64,000 nucleotides of DNA from Pyronema omphalodes. Lineage: Eukaryota > Ascomycota > Pezizomycetes > Pezizales > Pyronemataceae. The notes beneath the pieces are model-generated. The model searched no databases. It saw only the letters and a program-made list of their open reading frames with translations, and was not told the DNA's origin. Shown here in pieces: positions 1-14,501 of the stretch. The stretch spans positions 1,488,001 to 1,552,000 of the forward strand of contig JAJJXM010000001.1 of the NCBI GenBank assembly GCA_024516155.1, given 5' to 3'. Numbering within the stretch: the stretch's first letter is position 1; each line of letters begins with the position of its first letter. Made by a program: the position numbers and the translations under genes.

Positions 1-1258
1 GTGCATTCTGAGCTTTAATAATGTTGTTAAAGCAAACCTCCGCTGCATCTTCGTAGGCGTTATGGTGTCCGTTATACCAGTATCGAGCCGAAACTTGATA
101 AGCTCCTTGAACTGGGCTGCCATAGGCTGATGGAACTTGGCTGCCAACATGGACAGTGCATGACCACGCAGTTCTGCCGCCTGCATGGTAGTGACGTTGC
201 GGTTAGCCTTTATCCGCATAGATCCATGCATAAATTGAAGAACATCAAAACAACATCGAGGATAGATGATGGGAATGAAGATAAAGATAAAACAAAGATA
301 AAAATTTAGAGGAAAATTATCAACATACCTCGTCTATCGGATACGAGACAGTACTTTGGCTCCGGCCAGCCTCGTGCAATGCATATCTCTGTAGAGAATC
401 TCGTTAGTGTTGAACCATTATAGCGCCGAATCGGCAAAAAGATGGTTCCCTACGCTTCAACTTCTCCTGGTGAATATCCTTAGTATTTCCATTTTCAGTT
501 GGTGAACTGGGAATAGTGGACGGGCTCGAAGACATTGCTGGTAGATATTGAGGATACTGAGGATAATATAGGTTGTATGGATACTGAATTGGTGTGAATC
601 CGGGGAAATATGTTGGAATTGGTGGTGCGAGCTGATAGTAATATGGAGCTGGATAACACTTGTGTAGATCTTGATAGAAGTAAACTTGATTTCTTCTCGG
701 AATGAACTGTGTGTTGAATTTCTGTTGCGGATGGGCTGGTACAAGTACTGATGGAGTTGATATATATCCAGCAAAGGGCCTGGAAGAATGTGATACCGGA
801 ACTGGTGTTGTGGCTGTCGAGATGAAAACGGCTGGAGCTTTACATCCTCGACGTGGCTTAAATATATCCTGAGACCCTGAGCGGGCAGGATGAGAATAAG
901 TTGAAGAGCCTGTCCGAGATGGACCAAGTCCCTTCTCGTTTCGACTTTGACCAGTACGGTCTCCCTTACCTCTTACCGGATTGCTATTCGAACCCGCAAC
1001 AACGCATGTACGATGACCCACGCCAGCGCCCTGGGTGGACCCGCATGGTGCATGGCGCTCAGAAGGATGCTGCCGCTGTCTAGCTGGTGACTCCGGCTTC
1101 AAAACCATGGCGTTCATGAGTTGGCTCGCAGAAGCTCTGCGTTCGCCTGCAGGTAATTGTTCCACGGAAGATTCCATGATAGACCGGGGAAAGGCTAGTC
1201 TTTCACTTCTGCAGCTTTCTATATGTTGGTAAACAAGAGAACGGCTTTTAGCAAGCAA
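1..1258 (-). CDS. dsRNA-binding-domain-like protein, partial at the 3' end
   Basis: I do not recognise the full protein. Exon 1 (1258 or 1177 down to 454) encodes a low-complexity N-terminus rich in Pro, Tyr and Gln (Tyr/Pro block around 560-690). Two introns read in phase: 453-389 (starts GTAGGG, branch CTAAC, ends CTACAG) and 328-181 (starts GTATGT, ends TGCAG). Joined across them, the frame gives a helix (QEKLKQICIARGWPEP), then YCLVSDRRGGRTAWSC and a V-H-V strand, and after a short insert ARYWYNGHH followed by an EDAAEVCFNNII helix. This alpha-beta-beta-beta-alpha order, with Pro-x-Tyr near the start and Ala-Ala in the last helix, resembles a double-stranded-RNA-binding domain. The frame is still open at base 1. 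Two in-frame Met codons (1258, 1177) compete; 1177 starts the less basic stretch. RNA binding is inferred from fold resemblance only. Confidence 0.6.
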
Positions 1259-4200
1259 GGCAGTTGGCCGCTATGGGAACGCTTCGATGACTTCCGAACG
1301 ATGCGATGTACGTGTTCGTTGCTCCCCGGCCCTCGAGCGAACGACGATAATTATTAGATCGATGCCGATGTACGATGGATGAGTTGATGGTGTTCTATTT
1401 CCTGATCGGGCCCCTTGCTTATAAAATTAGAACAAAAAAAATCGATGGTTAAAAGTACAAGCTTCACAGAACAGCGGCGGAAGCTGCACTGAGTTCGATA
1501 TCTTACCTGATAGCTTGCCAGCACATAGCCCGGAATCCCAAGTTTTCGGATGCGTGTAATGCTCCGCAGCTCAGCTATATAGCATTAACCCCAGGCATCG
1601 ACTACCAATGTTGTGCGTCTCAAGTTTAGCGGTAACCAGGGCCTGAACAAGTTTCCCCTGTGATTGAAGCGCACCCATTGACGTTTACGTTGGGCTAGGG
1701 TCGGTGTAACAGTAATGCGGAGGAAGAGAGGGGGTTTTAGAAGAAACGGACGTAAATAGGGTACTCGTAAAGTAGTTGGGCATCGAAACGATATAGTGAT
1801 TTCCATAGTGGATAAGGAACGTGCGTAAGATCTCATGCCCATAAGGTGTTACCATGGACGGTAGAGCAGCCTTGGCAGTTGTTCTTCAACTCATTGGATG
1901 TATTTCATTTGTTTGGCGAGAAGTTCAGAATTTGAACGCAGCTAACTGATGGTTTTTATTCGTCAGACTAAGGCCTGTCCCTCCTAACAAAGTCCATCAA
2001 ACGTCAATCGTAGAACCCGGCAAATTATCCCTGAACATAGGGATGTCTCCTTTTACAGAAAGGGTGAAATTGTAGCACGAAGGCAGGGAATTTCATGAGC
2101 TGAGGCGTGTGATTATCGCAAATGTACATACATGCTTGGGACTCATTTGTCTAACTATTGGTAGAGTATATAAACTGGCAAGGCTACAGCCTGATAATTT
2201 TGAAGAACATATTTTAAGAGCGCCATTTCCCTCATTAATAACTCCTTCATTCAAACCAATGCTTTCCAAAATTTCCAAAAATTTCACTCGATAAATCACA
2301 CCTCATCATTCTTCGAAAATAGATTATGTGGACTAAAGTTGACTCATCGTACTTCTCATCCACTCACATTCATGTGACACCCTACCAATTTGATGGAACG
2401 ATGTCGTGTGTATTGACTTGATTATCTTGCCATAGACTCGAATGATAGTATGGACACAAATGGACAACTCTCTTTACGCTCTTCTCAACTTTACTCTCTG
2501 AGTTTGTATGAGCAGGAACCATACATTGACGCAAGTCTCCGTGTGGAGATGTCATGTTTGCCTGCCGGATGTGGGCCCGGCGGCTTCCGCTGGTATCAGA
2601 AGCCATAGGAACGGCGTCAAAGACGATGGTTCCTGTCCGACCAAAACATCCCAGACGCACCTCTGCGCATCGGGGGTTCGACAACAGCCGCCGTATCAAC
2701 GTCGGGCTTTCGTTAGCGAAACAACCGAAAATTGATCGAACTTCTTCCACCATCGGTTCGATCAATAGGCGTATTTCTTTGATCAATCACTATGTAGGCC
2801 CTTGCACATGTTCGGTACTACAGGGAGCGGGTAGCTGCAGCGCGACTTCCGATCAGATGGACCCTCCATTGGCATTGGTAGTATGCATGTTGTGCCCTAC
2901 CACCGTTTACAGTGCATTTTATCACTACCGGCCAGAAAAACGTTATTTGAACAAACGTATTGAAGAATATTGAATAGCTAAGAATAAAGTAAAAACGCGT
3001 CCGGCTTGAAGATTGCTGTCGTGGTTCCTGCTAGAAAAGCTGCAAGTCCCGGCGCCCTGAATCCGCCGTCATAGTTCGGTCCGATTTCCAATATCTGGAA
3101 AACACACACTAGATATGTAGTAAGAAGTACATACACCTGTATTGTTATTTTTGCTGTATACCATACTAAATGTAAAAGCTGCATTTGAGGGCTTATACAT
3201 ACGGATGCATTCAAATCATATTCCGCGCTTCCGCGCCTTCCTCAAGAATTATTGCGAAACTGTAAGGCAATCACCAGGGTCCAGGTGGACGTCGCGAGAG
3301 CGCGTGGGGTGGGATGCGAGGAGTGTACGAATCTATGTGTACAGGTGTTTAAACTACCGGATAATTCTTCCAGAAGCGGGATTAATAATGTTGATATGTA
3401 TACCCTGTGACTGATGTCCTTGGTGTTAGGTATTGCGCCAGTGGATATACTATGGAGTCCGGTGCATGTATATGTGTTGCTGTGGCATCGAAATTCCGAC
3501 CCTTTGGTACAGCGTAACTTACTACAGTCATTCTCCGCCCGATTTTAGCCTAACCAAAATACTGGAACATACACATCAAGTACATCAATCAGAACCACCT
3601 TCCATACATCCTCATCATTAAGCCCCAGCTTTGCTACGCCACGTGGCGGTCACCATGCAAGAACAACTCTACCAACAGCAAGTCGTTCAACTTCATCCGG
3701 ATAGGCTACAAAGTATTGTTTTCCTTTCCATGGAGAAAATATTTAATGTCGTCGAAAGGGGTGTTTCGTTGTTCAAAAGAACTACCGTTGTATTGGCAGG
3801 GTTTTTTATTCGGAGTGTGTTGTGTCTTTGCGCATGCCAGTGCTTGGTTGCCGGCTCTAGGGGCGTTGATGTGCACGGCGGCAGTGTGTGTGTAACGACT
3901 ATCGATGCAAGTGCGTGATGGCAGATGAATTTTCCGAGTCTAGGATCGGGAAGAGATGGCAATTGGATACTAAGTCATGCTGCATGGCTTTATTTATTTC
4001 AAATCGGACCTGGAAGTAGATGTCAAGATATTAGAGCGGCGTCCAAAAATTCAGAGTTTTCGATGATGTCCGAGCTAGAATGTATACCGGTATGGCAAAC
4101 GTGGTTAAAGAATGTTGCATCCACGGTTCTTCGGTGCAGGAAGTGTCGGAACAGGCGGAAAGATCGATAATTAATAGTTGGATCAGGTATTACATAAACG

Positions 4201-5817
4201 CATGCCAAGTCAAAAAGATGGAACGACACTGAATACAAGTAATCACGTCAGATCATGAGTTGTCACCCTCATTGATGGGGGTGAAAACATACTGTTCTCG
4301 AGACTTTGCATGAAAATTTTGTTGAAAATGTGACAGTATTAAGGATTGATTTGATTGGTGTGGACGTCTTAAGTATCATCCATTTGGCGATGAGTTGAGC
4401 AAATTACAGGTTGAGAGGGGGATAAATAAAGTTTGGTCAACCCATAAAGGCAGGTTTTACTGAGCCATGAAGGCTTACGAGAAGAGACAGTTTGTTTATG
4501 TGCACCGGGCTCCTAACATAGCTGAATTTCTCTCTAGTAAAAAAAACACAACTCTATATCCCCACCACCACTTCAGTCATTTTATTCCTTCAACCGAATA
4601 TTTTTCAATCCCAAATCAAATATACGAATTTCATCTTCGAATATATGTATCTTATCCAATCCTTCTTTACTTTTTTTCAAAAAAAAAAAACTGATAGAGG
4701 TTCCAGTACTCTGTAGATATCTTGAGACTTGTTACAGTACTCTGATACCCACATCATATTCCATCACTGGACTAGTTTTGTAATGTTTATCCGCATTTAT
4801 TGGGGAGATTGGCCATCAAACGTGATAGGTTACTGTTCTGACGATGCTACCATGGAGTCAGTGTTTGGGAAATTTAGCAAAATTTTCTCCAATCGAGAGA
4901 TAGCAGCTAACCTGAGTACAGGCTACGATACTACGAGATAGCATTCACTTGAGGATACTGAGGTCGTGGGCTGTCATTTCCGACTCATATGAGTGTTGAG
5001 ATGCCTTGAAGTGTTGTGGGTTCGTTGCACACTGTCTTCCAATTTTGACTTTTATGATACCGGAGTGATAGTTAGGTCATCGGTTACACCAAGAGCGGTG
5101 TAACACCAGCCGATGATAAACACAGGAACACCTCTTCGAGAAGTGTCCTCGTTGGGAAATGGAGGTCTAAGATTTCTGTGGTACGTTGGGAAAGTGGTGG
5201 TTTTGCTGAGGCCGAGATGCAATTCTATCTCGGCCATCTTCCGAATCGAATAAGTAGAAGCCATTCAGCGTTACCAAGGGCATCTTCTGTTTTTTCTTTT
5301 TTTTTTTTTCCTTCATTTTATTTTGTGTGGGCCGGCAAAGAGACATAGAGGAGCTACAGTTGATGCCTTAGGGCGGCAATTAGAATATTGTCAAAGGCGG
5401 CAGTTTCATATTCAAATATGATTGCACAAGTCGCATAATAATATTCAATTCAGAATGCACAAAAAAAAACCAGGCTATTGATACACATGTCACGTATCGC
5501 GAATCATTGTTATTGAATAGTATCATGATTGCAAGGGTTTTATCTCATTATCTCATCTCATTGCTTCATTGTGGTCACGATTGACTACAAAATTACAGAA
5601 TTTGAATACCGATGTGTCATTGGCCCTAACTCGCTTTGCCGCTTCAGCTAGCTGAAAGCCTCTTTTCATTTTGATGGGTCCAGCTTGCAAATTTTAAGTT
5701 TTACAGTTCATCTAATCATTATGGTATATAACAATGGGTATATTTAGACCGATAAATGGCATCTTAATCCTTACTAATTCTGCAATTTCACTACAGTTAG
5801 CTTGATGCTCATCCCCA
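1259..5817. other. gene-free interval
   Basis: No ORF here has a recognisable domain or a convincing exon structure. The longest open frames (2382-2786 minus, 2554-2973 plus) overlap each other on opposite strands and neither reads like a known family. Short homopolymers occur (A run near 4680, T run near 5291-5310). The part nearest 5817 is the 3' flank of the oxidoreductase gene and the part nearest 1259 should hold the promoter of the dsRNA-binding-like gene. Confidence 0.5.
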
Positions 5818-7060
5818 CTAACAACGCGAGGGTTCAAACCTGTAGACATATTTCGTAGCGCTCGCCTTTCCATCCTGCAGCCTCTTAAGCCCCTCCTCGA
5901 TTCCCTCCAGTCCACCATCAACAACTGTGTATGGGTGACCGGGAAGGGTTCCATTTGCCATCGCCCTTCCAAAGAATCTGTACATAGCGAAACCGAAATC
6001 ATCATCATTCTTCTTCGTTCCAAGGCGCGCAATGGCCGGGCTTTCAAATTTCTCCGCATGCACAGTTCCAACCATAACCTGCTTTCTCTGGATTCCTTCG
6101 GGGAAGTCTTCGTCATTCGCCGGCAACACCATTGCTACTGCACCTGGCTTCGACAATACAGGGATGATGTTCTGGTAAGAGTTGTGTTCGGAGATAGCGT
6201 CATAGGCATGGAAACACTCCTTTCCTTCAAGGGCCTCCTTAAGCTGCTCGGTCACATTTCCCTCTCGGTAGTCGATAACCTTGTCAGGTCCAAGTGATTT
6301 CACATAGTCGATTCCGTTTCCAGCAACAGCGATGATGGGAGAGATGTTGGATAGCTTAGCCAATTTAATGGCAAATGCTCCAACGGCGGAAGAACCACCG
6401 TAAACAATGAGGGGAGTGCTAGTGGTCGCAGGCTTCCAGGGAGCGGGGAGACCAAGTTCCTGGTATAAACCAAGGGCAGCGGTCATTGCGGCCAAAGGAA
6501 AGGTGGAGGCTTCTTCGAAGGAAGTGGTCTCGGGAATGTGCCAGGTGGTGTGTGCAGGCGCCACGGAGTACTCGCCGTAACTTCCATAGGGAGCTCCCTA
6601 TTTCGAAATTAGATACCGAACAGGATGAATAAACAGAAGAACCACCAAAGCATGGCTGAAATATGATAGGATTGGGTTTATACCATTACGTGGAAGGCAG
6701 CAACTCTGTCACCCTTCTTAAACCTGATATTGTTTAGTCATGATGAAACTATTACATTCCGCATTGGGTTTGGGATTCTCACTCGTAAACATTCTCTCCA
6801 ACCGCCTCGATGTAACCAGCGATGTCATCACCGGCATTACATTCAGTGCCAAAAAGAACGGCGTATTTCCAGTCCTTAGGGTTGGAGTCGGTAGCTACGA
6901 CCTTAATCACAACCTCGTCGGCTGCCGGGGTGCTGGGTTGAGTTAATATTTGTCCTGTATCCGTCAAGTGCTAATGGATGGCTCACGGCATAGGAGATTC
7001 AACAATCTCGGCGCGTAGAGGGTTGGCGCGAACGATAACTTCTTTCATGGTGGAAGGCAT
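5818..7060 (-). CDS. MDR-type (zinc-type alcohol dehydrogenase-like / enoyl reductase) oxidoreductase
   Basis: Four exons read in phase: 7060-6987, 6932-6783, 6723-6684 and 6597-5818, giving 347 aa. Intron ends are GTGAGC..CCCAG, GTGAGA..ATCAG and GTATAA..AATAG. The start is the first Met of the short exon 1. The N-terminal half is the GroES-like catalytic domain (NPKDWKYA, AGDDIAGYI, then FKKGDRVAAF). The second half is the Rossmann domain with nucleotide-binding motif YGGSSAVGAFAIKLAK, followed by KVIDYR and FHAYDAI. The Cys/His ligands of a catalytic or structural zinc site are not evident, so this fits the non-zinc quinone-reductase/trans-enoyl-reductase branch that acts with NADPH on enones, often beside polyketide genes. 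No polyketide synthase is present here, so the substrate is unknown. The protein is about the usual family length and looks intact. Confidence 0.92.
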
Positions 7061-10000
7061 TTTAATGGTATACTGGGTGATGATAGGTCTATGGGAATCG
7101 TCTACTCCTGGATTTGCCTTTTTATATCAAAGGGGCATTGCTAGTGACGTCAAGACGAACTAGCTTAAGAATGCTGGGATTCTTTGGGATTCTTAAGGTC
7201 CATCAGATATGGTGCCATAGCCCGAGATTCAGAGCCGACAATCTCTAAACCATGGTATGTATGGTTTCGAGATTGGTAAGAACGCGTCGCCGTAGTGATC
7301 AGGGCTCGGGATTCCGATGATTTTGCCGAGCCGGCTTAGGCGCGTTACGTGATTTGAGGCTAAAAAAGAAGTGGGTTTCTTTGGGTGAAGATTTTCGAAG
7401 TTTATATATCCGAACCAGTTCTAGGATTGTTCTGGAAGGCAGGAGTGTCTCCCAAGGTTGCATAGATTTAGACAGGTAAGATTTCGAAGCCCTTTCGAAC
7501 ATCGGCTATTGTCATCGACGTGATACACCATGATTCACTTGCATAGAACGAACAGTGCATAATATGCATACTGATCGCCAATGGCGAGATGCTGTGCTGC
7601 AACGCCTGTGAGGTTCCCAGACGAAGTCTTAGATTTATTATGCTATTTTCGTGAGACTCAGAACAATATGATTTCATGACGAAGCAGTGTAACATCCGGT
7701 ATTACATAAGCACCTTGAAATTTCGGCCCTTTATGGAAATGCTTACCAAGCTTTAAAGGATTTAAGGATGTTAAAATTACCGTTGCCATTGAAATTTAGT
7801 CAATGAATGTCGTTATAAAGTGGTTCATATCCCCTTATTTCTGAATCAACGAGATGATGATCTTCAAGAAACATGTTTGATAGATACTTTCAACTTTTTT
7901 TTAGATCCACTTGAAACCAATATGATGCATATATGAAGCAGATATAGATGCCTCAACAGAGTGCGCTCCAATGATGACTGAGAAAATCTCTGGGTCCGTG
8001 CATCAGCCATATTGCGCCATGCAATGCTCTAACAAATGAAGCAGAATCCGGCCATGATCACAGTTCTGATTTCAATCATAATGAGTGCTAACCATGGCTT
8101 TGACAACGCATACATATCTTTTGCAGAATTCACTCTGGTTTTTGGCGAGATTTATGCATGTTGAACTAAATCATGTGCACTCAAGTTAGCGGATGTGTCA
8201 CTATTTCTCTTCAGAGGTTGTCGAACATCAGTCTGATAATTTCAATAGTCGCGGCTAATCCAATCTAAACGACGCCAACGACAAAATGTCTGGCTATTAT
8301 CTGCAAGCCGCGCGGATAGTTTCATACCCGAACCCATTTTTCTTTGGATTTATTCGTAGATGCAGAAATATGTGATGGGTGACCAATTGCAGGAAGTACG
8401 TACATGTACATTGCCCTTCAACATACACGGGACCATAGAGTTACACCGTGCAGTCATGGAAAAAGTGGCTTCATTGAGAAAGTACAACCAAATTATGCAA
8501 TAACTTTGTAAATTCGTCCATCGCGGAGAGAGGAGATGATCGGTTCTGGACGCATGATTGCTCCTCGGGGTCAGGGACATTGCATATAACAAAATGGGAT
8601 TTTCGGATAGAGGCATAACTGATGCACCTTCTCTCACTTTGCGCAGCATTTGCCGAAGGCGTGACAATTGCAGTCTTCCATTGGAAGTACAGTATAAAGC
8701 ACGCAACTTCCCTCCATGCCTCTCTCTCCTTCTTCCTTTCTTTCTTTCTTTCTCTCTCCTCGTCCGGTTCGCCGATATTTGTCTGGTTCTCCTTCGTCTG
8801 CCGTTATTCCGCACAGCAACGCCATCCCCAGCTCCGAAAAGAAGCAATTCATCTGTGCCAGCCAGCGCGGGTGTCGCCTCACCACACCCCCAACATAAAC
8901 GTGATCTGAAGCGCATGCGGACCGTCGATCTGGAACGGCTTGGTATTTTTAATCGCTGGGATTTGGTGGAACGGAGCAAAGGCTAAAAAGTCGGGCAGGC
9001 ACTCCAGCCATGTTACTCTGTGCACACTGATTATGTATGACCACCGCACAACATATCAAAGGGGAGAAAAAGCGCGCAAAATCTCGTCTTCGAGCCCAGC
9101 AAGCTCTATCGATTGAAGAATTTCACCCCTCTCCTGCCCCTCCCCCGCGGTCCCGCGACCTATCAAATCCATACGTGCCATCAGCCGTTCTTCGCGCTTG
9201 TCAGCCAGAGCATGACTACTCTAGCATCCATCAGCAATTACCCTCTCCGAAGCTGCATCAAATGTGTAACCTATTTTGCGTGGAAACCCCCGTCCTGTGC
9301 CTGTTCAACCCAGCGCGCGCTTTATTCTCGTTACCCTGCAGCAAATACACAACATGACAGCTCGACAATGGTTCAGTTCTAAATCGCCAAAAACTTTCCG
9401 CCTGGCACGCCCTTCATCCTCGCATCTCCCGAAAAACACCTACCTCTGGGCGAAAGATGTTCAGGATGGCGAGCAAGGCTTGGATGAGTGATGAAAGATA
9501 AGATCCATCACCGGAGGTCCCCGTTCGACACATTCCAAATCATCATCCAATCACCATCACTTTCAGCCACTTTTTTTTATTGACATGAGGCAAAGTCATC
9601 CCGCTGTGGCGTTTCCCTTCGACGGAACGAATTATCCCAAGATCTACCACATGACTAGGTAATAATTCAGCTTTAACCCTTTCGATAGATGAGACTGATA
9701 GTGAATTACTTTAAGGTTCTTACAATGCTAATATCGGCCAAATTTCATCAATCGATAGTTGATAATCGATGTCTTTACTTAACTGCAACACACGATTATT
9801 CTGTGCCGATTTCTCGATTTCCCCACACATTCAGTATCGTGCCAGATATATGGATCGTATGATACTTGATGGAACGTGGAAATCATCGGATAATAACCAT
9901 ATGGTTGATTAATAATAAACTACGATCAGCGCTGTTGGAGATGGTATTTATATTGTTTCCCCGAATTCCTGGGCAGCTCCAACCAATTTCATGTGGATGC

Positions 10001-13000
10001 TGCTATCTCGGAGCCTATGGGCCGTAAATCATTGCAGCAACGAAGGCGATGAAGATCTCCACACGAACCTTATGTGGAACGATGAAAATTCACTCAACTG
10101 CATAAACCGGCTTTACGCCCGAAACGATTTCAGCGAATTATGGACAAAACATTACACCGGAGCACAAAAATAATTTGTTATGAACGGTCTCGTGATCGAA
10201 TTTGCGGACTACTGCGGAGATTCCGGCCTATTGAAAGATACATGCCACCCAAAACCCCCTTCATATGCCTTAACACGTAGGCATCAGGATCAAGCTCCAA
10301 CAGGATCTAGACACGGCCATAATTGGGTGTCTTGTAGCAGTTCGTCCCTTTACAAACTCTTAGGAGACATCGGATAGGATCATCGAAACAGAATCAATGG
10401 CATCCTGCATAACATTTCTTCCAGAGATCTCCAGGGTCCAGTTCTGTCCTCTCATGGGCGATGTTATTCGTATCAATTCTTCCGCTGCAAGTGTGATTGG
10501 GAATTCTAGAAAGCACAATGCATTGTCACGTCAGTTTTGTTCCCGATATCTTCCTGTATGTAGCTGCTGACATTTGACCTACCAGAACGAGACGCGGGTT
10601 ACCCCAGGATTCCCATTTGCTAAAAACGTACGTTAATTATACATCGATACGACCTTCCCAATTTTTTTGCGGAGATCCAATATTGATCCAGCCAATCCTT
10701 TTCCTCTCAGACCGAGGAAAGGTTTTGATCTGCGGCGAGATATCGGCTTCCGCGCTCCATTTGTTTCCGCAGCGGGCATAAACAACGGATTTTCAAGTAT
10801 CGATCGGGGCCACCACAACTATTTCGATGGTCAGATTTCTTAAACAAATTCAAAAACGGCCTCGTTTCAGTCTAGCTTTGGCGAAACAACCATAAGCCAC
10901 GGAACTTACGGCTAAACTCTTGGCTGTGGGATAAGAAGGTCGTCTGGAGAGCCTTATTGGCAGTTCATATATACCTTCAATCGCTGATGGCAACCCATTA
11001 TCGTACTATAAGATATCACAGGACTTTCCGGAAGAAGAACAAGCGGCCATACAGCGTGGCTGCATACTGCACTGTCGTTTGCCATTAAATCAATAATCTT
11101 GATGAAAAAAGGAATGGCCATGCCAGCAAATGTACTTGTCCACAGGTAGATCTCCTACGTGTCTGGAAGAAAGCGCACGCACTGGTACGGTGGCGATCAG
11201 AGGAGGGGGTAACTGGACCTCATTGTATCGTACGGTGGCGGTATGTTGGACCAACATTCGAAACTGCGTTCGATAACATCTACGTGTTGTTCCGGATGGC
11301 GATGACTGGAATATCTGCAAGAATCTTAAAATGATGATTGAACACAATAGACCAAAGGAATACGTTCAATTTCTCACCGTGCATTCTCCACTTACTGGCC
11401 ATCTGCATGTACAAATTTTCCAATTGATCGGCCAGATTTTGCAGGGGCAAAAAGGGGAAAAAGGACGTGAAATGAAGTCTTTCTCGATGCATCGTTGATG
11501 CTTGAGACAAAGTGTACCTGCTTTAGAATTCGGTCCCCAACTATGTTACGGCGATGATCAGCTATTATGCATACTACAAATATACTTTATGGATTCCAGG
11601 TTGCAACATTGCTTTGAAAGGAGACACGATTTTATGCATATTCTGACTAGTCCTCAGCATATTGATCAATATGGACATCCGAGAGCAAGCTAGGCCGGTA
11701 TTCGGAAAGCATTCAGACGATGGTTCGGTCTTACAGGGAGGATGAACTGCACATAGCGTGTAGGCGTAGTGAGGTCAGAAGAATGAGGATCGAGGACCTT
11801 GGGGTGTGTCAACTCCGAAGCGGGGATCACCATTTTCAACGTTCAATTTTCCCGTTGGCACGTCCGATGAACACAAGATCTTCATTACCCGGGACATCAA
11901 TTCGCACTCGAACAAGCGTATCTGACCTTCAACTGGGACCTTGTGTCCAAGGAGATGTCGTTTGGTGAAATACGCCGGTCGATTTTTGTCTGCAGTGCCA
12001 GTTTTACGGGTGGCTCTACATTGCAAACTCTCGTGCGCAAGGCAATATGCATCACTGAAAGGGTTTAGGCGGTTCTGTTGTCGAAGACAACTCATCGTTT
12101 CCATTTTGAACGGGGCCGAACACAGCTACAAACATGGGTCTGTTCGGATTCCATTGTCCTATGCAAAGCCAGCTATGAAGCTGAGAAGCGGGCGGTTAGC
12201 AAGCAATGAGCAGCGACAAAAAAAAATACACAAGATCAGAATCACGCTTTAATCACGTCCTTGGATTTCTGCACCTGGAAAATTCCAACCAACTAGATTT
12301 GATTTTAATTCCTGAGGGTTTATGAACATTTTGTGAGTTGTGCTAGCTATTTTTCATTGCCTGCCGGTGTTAGGCTGTTCTTCCCCGCTTCACCAGCTTG
12401 TATCACGGCGGGTCGACAACACTTCAGCGTCCAATTGGAAGTGACTTTGTTTTCTTTCAAATGGGAAAATTGTTTGTGGAACCGGAGCCGCGACCGACGC
12501 CTTGCCCTATTCGGAATACACAGCATATTAATCGTCGATTGGGGATTATGACGGCGGCTAACGGCCAACGACGAAGGAGAAATATCAAGCACAGTGGACT
12601 TCATGATACTTAATTTTGTCCGCCACAGACGCCTTACAGCTGCCGAAAAGGAAAAACAACATGCGGATTGTTTTTTAAAGTTCTCACACGCTGGTCACTT
12701 GAACGCACGTTCTGCTCGAACCCCACAAGACGTGGAGGAATCCCCAAGATGGTATAAGAGCGATGCACAGCAACCTGGTCGAATGGGGGATCAGAGATAT
12801 CAACGGGTTGGTCGTCATCATACAGGATGCACGATATTAGGCCTGTGTACATGCGCAAGCGCATGCTGCGATTATTTAGCATTGGTATCCATGCTCTGAA
12901 TGCAATAGCACAGAGGTATTATTGGGGGGATTGTTTTTTGACGTCGTTTTATACCCTAATACCTTATTTAAAATCCCCACTTTTTCTCGCTTCAGCAAAC

Positions 13001-13677
13001 CGAATTCGCTGATATTTGCAGAGGTCATGGCTAAATTTCGCTGCACGTATGCTGGATGACATGCTGACTGGCTGGACCAATTGCAAGTGGGACGGAAATA
13101 AAAGCACTTTTTAATCACAAATAATAATTAAATTTCCATTTTTGTTGAGAAAAGTATAGTTTGAGGAATTTTGCGGTAGCCGGCGCGGCCGAGGGGTGCG
13201 TTAGGAGGAGGAATTAGGTTAGATAGACTCGGTGCAGGGCTCCTTGGGGGGGAGAATTTATGTTTAGGATTGATTTTCGTGGAGTGCAGACGGTGAGGGA
13301 TGGAGCAGTGGGCTTGATGCAGGGTCAGCAACGTTAAAAGCTCGAGAGCCTCCTCGGGGTCACTATCTGATACCTGCCGAGACATCCCCACTGCATTGAA
13401 TTGCCGGCCAATCCAGGGCCATGACCTCACCAGGGCATCGATAAGTCGGCATCTAGCGAAGATCTACGGGCGTGGGCTCAATGGACAGCTCAAGTGCGGT
13501 CTCACAAACGGTCGATGCAGTCTCTGGCGACGACAGCCGTGATGTCTGCACAGGGTGGGCATGTATCGTACATTTCTTCCTGCGGTTCAGACGTCTCCTG
13601 ACAGAGCTGTGCTCCTGCGGTGTGTTATGATGAACGACATCACGGTACATAGCCATACGATAAGACATTTTTTCTTC

Positions 13678-13760
13678 TTTACCATCCCGCATTTGAATTA
13701 CGTTTTTCTTGACCATCCCGTATTTGAATTACGACGTTCTTCTTGACCATCCCGTATTGC
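13678..13760. repeat. three-copy degenerate tandem repeat, about 31-34 bp
   Basis: The core ACCATCCCGTATTTGAATTA recurs at 13681 (one mismatch, C for T), at 13712, and truncated at 13746. Spacings are 31 and 34 bp, with T/C-rich linkers between copies. No coding role is visible. Confidence 0.8.
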
Positions 13761-14501
13761 GGATAACCTAAATATCTACTGCACGGGCTCGTGTTTGGTT
13801 TTATCTTTTTTCTCGTTTCACGCTCAGGCAGACTGCACCCCCTCACCAACGACGACGTTTCCCCGCCGACCCTAGGATAGCACTATGTTTCCCCGCCGAA
13901 GAACTGCCCTGAATGACTGGCTGGAAGCACAGCACTTCACACTCGCTTGCTTGCTTCATCGCGTCATAGTCAGGTCTGGCCGACATCCGTATTAATCGCC
14001 AATGCAGCTTTTGTTTGGTTTGAAACAACGGATGGATGGCGATTCGCACTGCTGCTCGCTACAGAAGTGTCGAGTACATATCAACGCTCGCTACTGCGCT
14101 CTGACTAAACCTTGCCTAAGAGCTGGAGCGATGATTAGGCCCGATTGAAGACATCAGGTCAGCTACGTGGCAGCGAGAATGGAATTGAGGGGACCGGAAG
14201 CAATAATGCTTTGTTTTTGTGGAGTTTTTCGAACTCGTCTCCACCAAAACAGAGCTGACCCATCGCCGGTTGGGGGGGAAATTGAGGGTGTGGATTTTAA
14301 TGGATTTGCGGAATTATTAATTTCTGGGGGATTTTTTAGCAGTGGAAGCCCTGAAGTGAGTCTGGGGTGTCGGTCGCAACTGGCGAACTGTAATCATGAT
14401 TGAGGGGATGGAGTGCATTGGGGTTAGGTTCTCACATGTCAGGATATTGTTGACGTTGGGCCTGTAAACAATATGCAGCCCGCTGCATTGGTCTGCAATT
14501 T

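Noticed and set aside
2382..2973. Overlapping frames on opposite strands (134 and 139 codons)
   Set aside because: Neither has a domain, signal peptide or plausible splice partner; the mutual overlap suggests chance.
11280..11510. Minus-strand frame with a good donor-like site (GCCA|GTAAGT)
   Set aside because: Joining it to the best downstream acceptor gives a stop within a few codons, and no family is recognisable.
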